Shown here: in pieces, positions 52,758 through 63,066 of the stretch
Numbering within the stretch: the stretch's first letter is position 1
How the letters are laid out: every line of letters begins with the position of its first letter
Assembly: GCF_027579695.1 (NCBI RefSeq)
Contig: NC_083587.1
Coordinates: 43,008,232 to 43,072,231, forward strand
Source: Neoarius graeffei
Lineage: Eukaryota; Chordata; Actinopteri; Siluriformes; Ariidae
Length of the DNA stretch: 64,000 nucleotides
Direction of reading: 5' to 3'
The notes under the pieces: model-generated
Database searches by the model: none
Told to the model about the DNA's origin: nothing
Seen by the model: the letters and a program-made list of their open reading frames with translations, nothing else
Position numbers and translations under genes: made by a program

Positions 52758-54340
52758 TAGAGATGCACCGATACCACATTTGTGAAAACCGATACGAGTA
52801 TGAGTACTATCATTTCAGTACTTGCCGATACCGAGTACTACCGATACTGTTGATGTTTTCTAACAGGAGTGATCATGCACACGGGTTCACATTGACAGTC
52901 TCCGCTGCTCCAGAAGCGCAGAGTAGCCTTGAGTCCACGTCACACAGCCAGACAGCGCCTCTTCACGGTAGCGCTTATCTTTTGCAACATTGTTACAATA
53001 ATGTTGCAAAACCTAAGCGCTGCTGCGCTAGGCCTACTAGGCCTACATAACAATGTTCCAAAAGAAGCGCTACCGTGAAATGAAGAGGCGCTGTCTGCTG
53101 GCAGTGTAACGTGGACTACAAGGCTATCTGCGCTTCCGTGTGCAACCTCTCTCGATTGTCGCGCAACATTCACTCCCAGAAAACTACACTCATTGCAAAT
53201 AGCCTACACAAAGAATTAAATATTTAGCTGCTGCAATTTCTGAAAAAGGCTGCTATTTATTTGGATTAGATTACAATGTCCAACTTTCGAAGTCAAGAAA
53301 GACTTGCACTCTTGCAACATGTGAGACCGATTGTTGATGAAGGGAGGAGAGAGCAGTGAGTTACCACATGCAGCGTGATCATTTCACTCCGCTGGCCACT
53401 TACCCCCTCTATCATCGGCCTTCCGCAACATTGCGGTCTTGGTTGACTTAAGGGTTGTTCTGGTGGTGCGCTTAAACTACTCCAATTACATTTAGCAACA
53501 AGACAAGGGCGTGAAAGGGAGGAGCAGTGACCATCGCAACATCAGAGAGCGCACAAGATAACAGTGGCGGCCGGCGACGATGTATTATTTAATTTCCATC
53601 GCCAGTAATGCAGACTAAAATATGCCCCCCCTCATGTGCATGTGCGCACATCCTGCTGTGTGCTGCAGGAGAGTTGAATGCCTCGAGCACGCTCTTGTTC
53701 AGTCGCAGAACTTGTTAGGCAGACGCTATTGCTGTCCATTCGCAACATCGCGTCCCGTGCTCGTGGAGCTCCATACCTGTAGATGGGACGTCAATTTCCT
53801 TGGTCTTAGCGTTGCCCTCAACTGAAAGGACAACATTGGGGATCTTAGCGTAGGTCTATCTGCGTATGGCAGCGAAAGGGAGTGGAGTGTGGAGAGATGT
53901 TTAAAATGACAGTGTTGGGGAAAGATGTTGTGACGGCACTGTTTCATGACTACGCAAACACATCGTCATGGAAAAATGGGTTGTTGTCGAACAATTTTTT
54001 TTGTCTTCTGACGAAATTAGCCTACGCTCAATGCTTGAGATTTACAATTTTTTTCCTGGGAGAGGCTTTTTTTCCTCGAACGGACGCTGGCAAAAGGCGC
54101 TTCACGGAACACTATCGGCGCATGGTATAGCCTATCATATTATGCTCAAGCCTGAGCTCAACAATGCTTCAGGTTTTTTTTTCTCTCTCGAATGGAACAA
54201 AAAGCGCTGCGGGGAACATTGGTATCGGCGCATGGGATCGGCACTGGTATCGGTTCATGGTATCGGCAACTGTTTGACAAGTACGAGTATGAGTATATTA
54301 GTGGAGTATCGGGGCCGATGCCAGTATCGGTGCATGCTTA
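52758..54340. mobile_element. hAT-type non-autonomous element (1583 bp, 8-bp duplication)
   Basis: The ends TAGAGATGCACCGATAC and the inverted GTATCGGTGCATGCTTA are flanked by CTAGCAGG at 52750-52757 and 54341-54348. Subterminal regions are packed with CCGATAC/GTATCGG repeats. The interior shows no transposase domain that I can read, but holds a long imperfect palindrome at about 52945-53095. Confidence 0.88.
52945..53095. repeat. Imperfect palindrome inside the hAT element
   Basis: The arm agcgcctcttcacggtagcgctt at the left recurs inverted as aagcgctaccgtgaaatgaagaggcgct at the right. Inside the left arm, ttgcaacattgttacaataatgttgcaa forms a smaller hairpin. Confidence 0.8.
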
Positions 54341-54491
54341 CTAGCAGGTGCATTGCCAGAAAATGTCCATATAAGGTAGCCTTTTATCCCACAAGGGAAA
54401 ATTTACATTGTTAAAGCAGCAAAATGTATAAAGAGGAAAAAAAATAAGGCAGTGAAGTAGTGCAAAAGTACCAAGTATACAAAAAGGATGT

Positions 54492-54783
54492 TGTGGCAGC
54501 GGGGGCGTGGTCAAGTGCCAGTCTGTGACAGGAGGGCGGAGTCAGGGAAGGTAAGTGGCAGAATCACTACACCTGTCGTTAATTAATGTTTGTGTGTCTT
54601 CCCAGTGACCGCGCCCTATTTAAGGAGAGAGAGTGAGAGCAGAGGGAGCTCTCTCCACAACTAGACTACTGATGCGTGTGTGTGAGAGTATAGAGATGCT
54701 GAAAAGCTGAATAAAGAGGTTTTGTGAACTCAGTTCTGTCCTGCCGTCCTTCTGTGCTCCACCCACTTACACAAACTGCCACA
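54492..54783 (+). repeat. Left LTR of Gypsy 2
   Basis: 292 bp, TGTGGCAGC...AACTGCCACA. It contains a TATA-like ccctatttaaggag near 54605 and an AATAAA polyadenylation signal at about 54710. Nearly identical to the right LTR except for a few substitutions and a shorter (TG)n. Confidence 0.93.
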
Positions 54784-54802
54784 GTGGTGCCGAAGCCCGG
54801 GA

Positions 54803-55530
54803 ATGAGCACAGAAGAGAACAGCCCCATGGAGTCCTCCACCTTCGCCAACCTGATCCACACCCTCACCACGGCCCAACGGAGCCAGCACCAGGCGCTGCT
54901 CGCCCTCCGAAAGGAGCAAGAACAACGGTTTGAGGCCCTGGTGCTGGCGCAACAGGAAGATCGTCGGGCGTTCCGGCACCTCCTCGTGTCGGCGGGGTCC
55001 ACCATCTCCACTGTCGCGGGCCCCTCCCCCCTCACCCTCACGAAGATGGGCCCGCAGGACGACCCCGAGGCATTCATCACGCTCTTTGAGCAGGTAGCGG
55101 AGACCTCGGGGTGGCCGTTGGAACAGCGCATGGCGCGCCTCCTCCCCTGCTAATGGGAGAGGCACAGCTGGCCGCACTACAGCTCCCCGCCGGCTGGCCT
55201 ACGTGGACCTTCGCCGGGCCATCCTCCAGCGGGTGGGATGCACCCCAGAGCAACAGAGTCAGCGTTTCCGCGCTCTGCACTTGGAGGAAGTCGGCCGGCC
55301 GTTCGCGTTTGGCCAGCAACTCCGGGACGCCTGCTGGCAGTGGTTGAGGGCCGACAGCTGCGACGCCGAGGGACTCATCGACCAGGTGGTACTGGAGCAG
55401 TTCATCACGCGTTTACCAGCGGGAACCGCAGAGTGGGTCAAGTGCCACTGCCCGGCGTTGCTGGTTCAGGCAATTGAGCTGGCGGAGGACCATCTGGCGT
55501 CTGTCCCGACGGCAGGACAGCAGACGACCT
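54803..55530 (+). pseudogene. Gypsy 2 gag with SCAN-like domain
   Basis: ATG at 54803 (MSTEENSPMESSTFANLI), then a coiled segment (LLALRKEQEQRFEALVLAQQ) and the start of the capsid region. A frameshift near 55145 moves to the frame of QRFRALHLEEVGRPFAFGQQ, LRDACWQWLRAD, VVLEQFITRLPAGTAEWVK, QAIELAEDHLA. This block reads like a SCAN domain (LRxxCxxWL, then LLVLEQFLxxLP, then W, then AxxLVEDL). SCAN domains are known to derive from Gmr1-like gag. Capsid role in an intact relative. Confidence 0.88.
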
Positions 55531-55749
55531 CTTTCTCTCCCCTCCTCCTGTGTCTCCTCCTCGCCCTATTCCCCCACTGCGGGGGCCGGCGCCACCTCAG
55601 CCGGCCCGCCACACCCGCGGTGCCCTCCCATGTCTCCCTTCTGTGTCTGTCTCTCTCCACCCCCAGGTGAGTGAGCCCCAGAGCACTAGTGCAGAGAGGA
55701 GGGCCAGTTCGCTGGCGCTGTGGGGAGCCGGGCCACCTCCAACAGCAGT

Positions 55750-55965
55750 GCTCGGTAATGGAGGTGGGTGCAGTGGGTCGGATCCCCGACGCGCCAGGAG
55801 CTGCCCTCGATCGGGCCGGAGCGTATCGCATACTGGTGAGTATCCAAGGGGATACATATCAGGCGTTGGTGGATTCTGGCTGTAATCAGACCTCAATTCA
55901 CCAAAGCCTGGTGCAAGACGAGGCATTGGGGGGGCGCATAATTGGTGAAGGTGGTGTGTGTGCGT
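55750..55965 (+). pseudogene. Gypsy 2 aspartic protease remnant
   Basis: YRILVSIQGDTYQALVDSGC, then NQTSIHQSL: the DSG of retropepsins followed by the usual Thr/Ser-Ile. The second half of the protease is not readable after about 55980, where a TG-rich tract and frame changes occur. Confidence 0.8.
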
Positions 55966-56324
55966 GCGTGCGTGCGCGGGGATGTTCACAACTACCCTTT
56001 AGTGCCAGTCCACATTAAATTTTTCCCCTCGGAAAAAAAATAGTGAAGGCGGCGGTTAATCCTCACCTTACCCACTCTCTAATTTTGGGGACTGATTGGC
56101 CGGGATTTCGGGATTTAATAACACATTTAGTGAAGAGTGGGTCCTGTCATTTAACAGGGAGAGGTCCCGGTGTTGCGTTGGCAGGAGCAGCTGTCACAGA
56201 GCCGTCTACGTCATCTCCGCGTCAGTGAGGAGCCACTGGCCCCTCCTTTCTCTGTTGGGAATCCCTTGCGGATTTCCCATTAGAGCAGTCGCAAGACGAG
56301 ACTCTGCGGCATGCGTTTGACCAA

Positions 56325-57500
56325 GTGAGAGTAATCGATGGTCAAACGCTCCCGCCAAACGCCACCCCGTCCTTCCCCTACTTCGCGATTATGAAAGATA
56401 GATTATACCGAGTGACGCAGGACACTCAAACTCAAGAGCGAGTCACGCATCTTTTAATTCCGAAGAGCCGCCGGGAATTGGTATTCCAGGCGGCTCACTT
56501 TAATCCCATGGCTGGACACTTGGGGCAGGATAAATCGCTAGCCCGAATAATGGCCCGGGTATATTGGCCGGGGATTCGCGGCGATGTCCTTAGGTGGTGT
56601 ACGGCATGCCGCGAATGCCAGTTAGTAAATCCAGCGGCCATTCCAAAAGCGCCTTTGCGCCCTCTACCGTTAATCGAGACCCCGTTCGAAAGAATTGGAA
56701 TGGATCTCGTCGGGCCATTAGATCAGTCAACACGAGGGTACCGCTTTATTAGTTCTAGTGGACTATGCAACGCGATACCCGGAAGCAGTGCCTCTTCGCA
56801 ATATCTCAGCACGCAGTATTGCGGAGGCACTCTTCCGTGTTATTTCCCGAGTTGGAATCCTGAAAGAGATTCTGACTGACCAAGGCACCTCATTTATGTC
56901 ACGTACACTGAACGAACTGTATGGGTTGTTGGGTATTAAGCCGATCCGCACCAGCGTGTATGACCCACAAACGGACGGTTTAGTTGAACGGTTCAATCAC
57001 ACCCTCAAGAACATAATTAAATTCGTAAGTGAGGACGCACGTAATTGGGATAGATGGCTCGAACCCTTGCTCTTTGCAGTGCGAGAGGTCCCCCAAGCCT
57101 CCACGGGGTTCTCCCCGTTTGAATTGTTATATGGGCGTAAGCCGTGCGGCATCCTAGATGTGCTGCGGGAAAATTGGGACGAGGGACCTTCACCAAGTAA
57201 AAACGAAATCCAATACATTATTGACCTGCGCACAAAACTCCACACACGCACCTAACTCAGGAGAATTTGCGGCAGGCCCAAGAACAACAGACCCGCCTGT
57301 ATGACAAGGGTACGCGCCTTAGGGAGTTCGCACCAGGAGAGAAAGTACTCGTACTGTTGCCCACATCGAGCTCCAAATTAGTCGCCAAGTGGCAAGGACC
57401 CTTTGAGGTCACACGGCGAGTTGGGGACGTTGACTATGAGGTGAGGCGAACGGATAGGGGTGGGGCGCTACAGATTTACCACCTCAACCTGCTCAAACTC
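56325..57500 (+). pseudogene. Gypsy 2 integrase, located before RT
   Basis: HHCC zinc region: AAHFNPMAGHLGQDKSLARI, then WCTACRECQL. Catalytic core: Asp in GMDLVGPL (about 56700), Asp in LTDQGTSF (about 56877), Glu in GLVERFNHTL (about 56985). A one-base frameshift near 56750 splits the core. A stop at about 57253 interrupts the link to the C-terminal SH3-like part, which resumes at 57267 (REFAPGEKVLVLLP, KWQGPFEV). That C-terminal part lies in the same open frame as the RT that follows. Confidence 0.9.
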
Positions 57501-58425
57501 TGGAACGAGGAGGTCCCCGTGGCATTGGTGTCGGTGGTTCTGGAGAAGGCGGAGCTGGGGCCGGAGGTGCAAAAGGGAACATTGGCATCGCATACCTCTC
57601 CGGTCCCCTGTGGAAACCACCTCTCCCTGACCCAACTCGCGGAGGTTGCCCAGTTGCAGACCGAGTTTTCGGACGTGTTCTTGCCCCTGCCCGGCCGCAC
57701 CAACCTCATAGAGCACCACATTGAGACGCCCCCGGGGGTGGTAGTGCGTAGCCGCCCTTGCAGGTTACCCGAGCACAAGAAAAAAGTGGTTCAGGAAGAA
57801 CTCGAGGCCATGCTCGAAATGGGCATCGTTGAGGAGTCCCACAGTGACTGGAGCAGCCCGGTGGTCTTGGTACCCAAAGCCGACGGGTCGGTCCGGTTCT
57901 GTGTCGACTATAGAAAAGTCAACGCGGTGTCTAAATTCAATGTGTACCCAATGCCTTGTATTGATGAGTTGCTCGATCGGCTAGGCACGGCTCGTTTTTA
58001 CTCGACACTGGATTTAACAAAGAGTTATTGGCAGACCCCCTTGACTCCATTATCCCGGGAAAAAACGGCCTTTTCCACACCATTCAGCTTACACCAATTC
58101 GTCACACTTCCTTTTAGGCTGTTTGGGGCGCCCGCTACATTTCAGCGGCTGATGGACAGGGTCCTCCGCCCCACGCCACCTATGCGGCCGCATACCTCGA
58201 CGATATCATTATTTATAGTAATGACTGGCAGCGGCACTTACAACACCTGAGGGCCGTCCTTAAGTCGCTGAGGCGAGCGGGTCTCACAGCCAACCCAAAG
58301 AAGTGTGTGATTGGGTGGGTGGAAGTACGGTATCTGGGCTTCCACTTGGGCAACGGGCAGGTGCGTCCCCAAATTAACAAGACAGCAGCGATTGCGGCCT
58401 GCCCAAGACCAAAAAGGGGGTGAGA
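57267..58425 (+). pseudogene. Gypsy 2 integrase C-terminus fused to reverse transcriptase
   Basis: One open frame of 327 codons contains the integrase tail (KWQGPFEV, YHLNLLKLW) and then RT: EHHIETPPGVVVRSRPCRLP, VPKADGSVRFCVDYRKVN, FYSTLDLTKSYWQ with the first catalytic Asp. A frameshift near 58165 follows, after which AAYLDDIIIYS with the YLDD box lies in another frame at 58193-58204. The continuous frame proves the INT-then-RT order. Confidence 0.92.
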
Positions 58426-59010
58426 CAGTTCCTGGGGCTGGCTGGCTACTATCGAAGGTTTATACCTAATTATTCAGATGTCACCAGCCCGCTGACTGAT
58501 CTCACTAAAAAGGGGGCACCAGATCCGGTCCAGTGGACGGAGCAATGGCAGCGGGCATTCTCTAAGGTAAAGGCTGCACTGTGCGGGGGGCCACTATTAC
58601 ACTCCCCTGACTTTTCTCTCCCTTTTATGTTACAGATGGATGCGTCGGACAGAGGGCTGGGGGCCGTGTTGTCCCTGGAGGGGGAGGATCGTCCCGTGCT
58701 GTACATCAGCAGAAAGCTGTCGGTACGCGAGGGGCCCTACAGCACGATAGAGAAGGAGTGCCTCGCGATCAAGTGGGCGGTCCTCACCCTCCGCTACTAC
58801 CTGCTGGGGCACCCTTTCACCCTCTGTTCGGACCACATGCCCCTCCAGTGGCTCCACCACATGAAGGATGCCAATGCGCGGATCACCCGTTGGTATCTGG
58901 CACTCCAACCCTTTAATTTCAAGGTGATCCACAGGCCGGGGGCGCAGATGGTTGTGGCGGACTTTCTCTCCCATCGGGGGGGGGGGGAGTCGGCTGCAGG
59001 CCGGACAGCT
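58420..59010 (+). pseudogene. Gypsy 2 RNase H
   Basis: Begins at the RT connection (RQFLGLAGYYRRFIPNYSDV), then RNase H with the catalytic Asp in LQMDASDRGLGAVL, Glu in STIEKECLAIKWAV and Asp in LCSDHMPLQWL, ending RPGAQMVVADFLSHR. Open across the domain, but separated from RT by a frameshift. Confidence 0.9.
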
Positions 59011-59038
59011 GCCTGGCCTGAGTCGGGCGGTGGGGGTA

Positions 59039-59335
59039 TGTGGCAGCAGGGGCGTGGTCAAGCGCCGGTCTGTGACAGGAGGGCGGAGTCAGGGAAGGTA
59101 AGTGGCAGAATCACTACACCTGTCATTAATTAATGTTTGTGTGTCTTCCCAGTGACCGTGCCCTATTTAAAGAGAGTGAGAGCAGAGGGAGCTCTCTCCA
59201 CAACTAGACTACTGTGTGTGTGTGTGTGTGAGAGAGAGTATAGAGAGACGCTGAAAAGCTGAATAAAGAGTTTTTGTGAACTTAGTTCTGTCCTGCCATC
59301 CTTCTGTGCTCCACCCACTTACACGAACTGCCACA
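59039..59335 (+). repeat. Right LTR of Gypsy 2
   Basis: 297 bp, TGTGGCAGC...ACTGCCACA, then the GATGT duplication. Preceded by a G-rich polypurine-like tract (gtcgggcggtgggggta). A (TG)n expansion near 59213 explains its extra length. Confidence 0.93.
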
Positions 59336-59399
59336 GATGTATAACAGGTTTGAAGATATATAGTTAACATAAGTGTATTACAAAGGTGGTACTGCACAG

Positions 59400-60560
59400 G
59401 TATTATTACAGTATTACCCAGATAGTGTTGTGCAAGTAAGTCGGTATATTGCACAAGAGCCATTTTAACCATGTGTAGCTAGCAGTTTGCTGAAAAGTAC
59501 TGATGCTGATAGTCAGTGCACACAGTATATGTTCAGAGGGGTTTCTATGGATGTAGAAGTGATCTGAACCGTATTGTTCATTATTGTGAGGAGTGACTGG
59601 TGCTGTGCTTGGTGAGGTGCTGGTTGTACAGTCTCTCAGCAGTAGGGAGGAAGGAGTTGCTGTATATCTCCTTAACACACTGCAGATGGAGGAGCTGGTC
59701 ACTGAAGGAGCTGCCCAGTGCTGCTACTGTCTCCTGCAGTGGATGGGAGGTGTTTGCCATTAAGGATGACAACTTGGCCAACATCCTCCTCTCCCCCACT
59801 ACATCCACGGAGTCCAGTGCACAGCCCAGGACAGATCCTGCCTTCCTAATCAGTTAGTTTAGTTTTTTCCTCTCTGCTGTTGATACTGCTTCCCCAAAAG
59901 ACAACTCCATAGAATATGGCTGATACCACCACAGAGTCATAAAGAGTCCAGAAGTGGACCCTGTACTCCAAAGGCCTGGAGCCTCCTCAGCAGGTGGAGT
60001 CTGCTCTGGCCTTTCTTGTACAGGGTGTGTGTGGGATCAGTCCAGTCCAATTTATTGTTCAGATGAACACCCAGGTACTTGTAGCTCCTAACGATCTCAA
60101 TGTCCTTTCCCTCAATGTTCACTGGGGTAGGTGAAGAGAACCTTGTCCTGTGGAAATCCATCACCAGTTCCTTGGTTTTACTTGTATTGATCTGGAGGGA
60201 GTTCCGTTGGCACCAGTCCACAAAGTTCCTTGTCAGTTCTCTGTATTGCCATCACCATCTAGGCCAGGGGTCTTCAATCCTATCCGCAAAGGGCCGGTGT
60301 AGCTGCAGGCTTTCATTACAGCCAAATTGGAGGCTCACTTGATTGTTGATTGGAGACGAGGGTGAAATGATTAAACAAGTGAAATCAGGTGTAGCTCCTG
60401 CTTGGTTGGAATGAAAGCCTGCAGCCACACTGGCCCTTTGCGGATAGGATTGAAGACCCCTGATCTAGGCTATAGGCCACAATAGCAGAGTCATCAGAGG
60501 ACTTCTGTAGATGACAGGTAGTTGTATCTAAAGTCTGCAATGTAAAATGTGATGGCACCA
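59400..60560 (-). pseudogene. LINE reverse transcriptase C-terminal half, minus strand
   Basis: From 60510 down: SDDSAIVA (catalytic DD box of RT), then, after a 198-bp hAT MITE, WCQRNSLQINTSKTKELVMD, YKYLGVHLNNKLDWTDPTH, SRLHLLRRLQAFGVQGPLL, and at 59808-59581 VVGERRMLAKLSSLM and LPTAERLYNQHLTKH. The YLGVxLDxxLxW block and the C-terminal part are typical of L2/Rex-type fish LINEs. Frameshifts at about 59930. Confidence 0.8.
60265..60462. mobile_element. hAT MITE (198 bp, 8-bp duplication)
   Basis: Long near-perfect inverted ends (CAGGGGTCTTCAATCCTATC and so on, about 60 bp) flanked by ATCTAGGC at 60257-60264 and 60463-60470. No coding capacity. It interrupts the minus-strand LINE between the DD box and the next conserved block. 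Confidence 0.94.
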
Positions 60561-61639
60561 GTGTGTGTGGCTGGCCGTCCACCTCTGTCTTTTTTTTTTT
60601 TTTTTTTTTTTTGTTGGTTTTAATTCTTGACACTAAACAGATCAAGTCTTTGCTGGTGTATGATCATCAAACACTCTTGGATCTCCAGTTTTCTGTCAAG
60701 AATCAAGTAGTTGATCATGGTGGACAGAAAACTTTGCCCCCATTGCTAACGGAGATTCCAACTTGCCTTTACCGGACTGTGGTCCCACGCCCCCGGCGGA
60801 AGCATTACCGCCACCGCGGCAAGCACAGTGGTTGGCTGATAAAACTCAAGGATTATTTGAGGCGTTTGTCCTCCGTTCCCCGGGCAGAGTATGGGTTGTG
60901 TCTTCGTTTGTCTGTATGTCAGCGCTCCCTGGATCCCATTGACACCTGTCTGGTACCTGTGCTCGGCTTCATTGAGGAATCCCAGCCAAAATGTCCCTGC
61001 TCCCCCCCGGATTCACCTGCATGGGGTAAACTGCCAGAACTTGCGGCCACTGCGCCTGGTTCCCCATCCTGCTGGACCACAGAGCCCGACTCTTACCAGG
61101 ATTGCTCTGGTAAATGCCAGATCACTGGCAAACAACTTTTATCCTTGGGGACTTCAGCTCCCACTGTCTGGGTTTCCTCTGTGTGAGAGAGACATGGCTG
61201 GGTGTTGGTCAGTCTGATGCTCTTTCTGAACTTCTGCCAGCTGGCTGTTATTTTAATTCCCCATGGACATCGGGTCGAAGAGGAGGAACGGCGACTGTTT
61301 ACAAAAATGAGTACAAATGTAAGCAGTGCTCTCCTTCATTCTCCAGCTTTGAGATGACTGTTTGAGGTGGGCTGTTCTTACCCGGTTCTGTGTGCTGTCA
61401 TCTACCGACCCCGAACCCCCCCCCAAAAAAAAAAAAAAGATTTTATAAGTGATTTTTTACTTATATATAATTTTTTTTTTTTTAGCTGGAATCATGCCTG
61501 ATTACGACCGCGTTCTCATTATTGGAGACTTTAATATCCATGTGTGCTGTCCTGATAAGCCACTAGTGAAGTTTTTGAGCCTTCTTGATTTCTTGTTAGT
61601 CTGTGTCTGGTTTCACACAAACTTGGGCATACATTAGAT

Positions 61640-62272
61640 CAGGGGTTTTCAAAGTGTGGGAGAGTCAGTGCCCCCCCCCCCCCCCCCCCCACACACACAC
61701 ACAGAGCAAATAAACAACAGCGCCCCCCCGCAATTTTTTGTTGTTGCTATACGTAATGTTCCATTCGTATTTTAAAAAATGGTTGTCCACATTTTAATTT
61801 TATTTTACACTTTTTAAACATCTGTGCTTTTTGAAAACATTTTTTTTACACATTAAAACATATGAGCTTTATTAAAACCTTTTTTTTACGCATTTTAAAC
61901 ATTTTTTTTTTTTTTTAAACCATCATGTTTTACACATTTTAAACAGCTCATAGTATCGTTAGCTAGCACCTCTTGGCAGACAACACACTGTGGCAGTGGA
62001 GCATCTTCAGATCCAGTCCATGAAAATCCAAACTTTAAATAATCGTGGTCATACTTCCTTCTTTTTTTTTTGCTTGGCCCAGACTCTGTCTCCTCACTCA
62101 CTAGCTTTAGGTACTAAAAATCGATCCATTTTGTCTCTGGCAAAGGCTAGCTGAAGTTCGTTAAATGTCCGCAATAGTAACTTATTCTGGTTTATTTTTC
62201 CTCACGTTGCACCCCCCTGAAGAACTCTGGCGCCCCCTAGGGGAGGCTCGCCCCACACTTTGAAAAGCCCTG
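61640..62272 (-). mobile_element. hAT element, internally deleted (633 bp, 8-bp duplication)
   Basis: The ends CAGGGGTTTTCAAAGTGTGGG and the inverted CCACACTTTGAAAAGCCCTG are flanked by CATTAGAT at 61632-61639 and 62273-62280. Joining the flanks restores the LINE reading TLDLILSHGL. A C-run sits just inside the left end. Confidence 0.94.
61895..62101 (-). pseudogene. BED zinc finger fragment of a hAT transposase
   Basis: MSEETESGPSKKKRRKYDHD, then YLKFGFSW, then PQCVVCQEVLANDTM and LKCVKH: aromatic residues, CxxC and the start of the Cys/His half of a BED finger, as in ZBED/SCAND3-like hAT proteins. The frame then enters a poly-T tract (lysines on this strand) and stops. The catalytic region is deleted. 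Confidence 0.8.
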
Positions 62273-63029
62273 CATTAGATCTCATTCTCTCACATGGCTT
62301 GTCTGTGTTCAACCTGGAGATCTGTGAAAATGTGTTTTCTGACCAGATGTCTGTATTTGAGGTCTTTTTTTTTTTTTTTTTTCTTGTGCTGAAGCTAAAA
62401 CTCGCGCTCCTGCTCAGAGCTGTCAGACTTTTAACCCTTCCACTGCTGGTCAGTTCTCTGCTGCTTTTCGTCAGCTCTGCGTCACGGATGACTTCATGTC
62501 TTTTAATACGGAGGAGCTTAGTTCCTGGTTTCACTCCGCCTGTCAAACAATCCTGGACTCTGTAGCTCCATTTAAATTTAAGCACTTCAAAGCTAAACCT
62601 GAGCCTTGGTTTAATGAGAGAACTCGTGCAGTCCGACGGGAATGCCGAAAAGCTGAACGCAGGTGGTAGAAGGACAAGCTGCAGGTGTCTCTGAATATTT
62701 TAAAGGACTGCTGGCGTCATTACCAGAATACTGTTAAAGAGGCCAAAAGAGAACACCTGTCAACATTATTTTATCAAATCGTCATAATCCACGGGTATTA
62801 TTTAAAACCATTGAGTCTGTTTTAAATGCCTCTCAAACCAGCAGCTTGGAACCCTCTTCTGAGTTATGTGAATATTTTTTTTTTTTTTAAATCGATAAGG
62901 TAGCCACCACAAGGGCTATGATCTCAGCTCCTGCCTTTGACCCTTCTGTTCTTGTTCTGCTGTCTTTGATCAGTTTGAACCTGTGACTGTCAATGTTAGA
63001 GAAGGTGGTAAACCACATTAAGCCTTCAG

Positions 63030-63031
<2 letters not shown>

Positions 63032-63066
<35 letters not shown>
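63032..63066. repeat. 35-base poly-C run
   Basis: An uninterrupted C homopolymer in the LINE coding region, followed by a T-run at about 63103-63120. Unusual length; possibly an assembly artefact. Confidence 0.9.

Larger units (their letters stand above)
54492..59335 (+). mobile_element. Ty3/Gypsy LTR retrotransposon 2, Gmr1-like domain order, decayed
   Basis: 4844 bp with LTRs and the 5-bp duplication GATGT at 54487-54491 and 59336-59340. A primer-binding-type sequence (tggtgccgaagcccggga) follows the left LTR. Internal order is gag (SCAN-like), protease, integrase, RT, RNase H, with integrase before RT. That order is known from Gmr1-like Gypsy elements of deuterostomes. Several frameshifts and stops mean it is inactive. 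Confidence 0.93.

Noticed and set aside
54730..56000. Multiple GC-rich antisense frames across the Gmr1-type gag and protease
   Set aside because: The sense strand carries the recognisable gag and protease; the antisense frames are compositional shadows.
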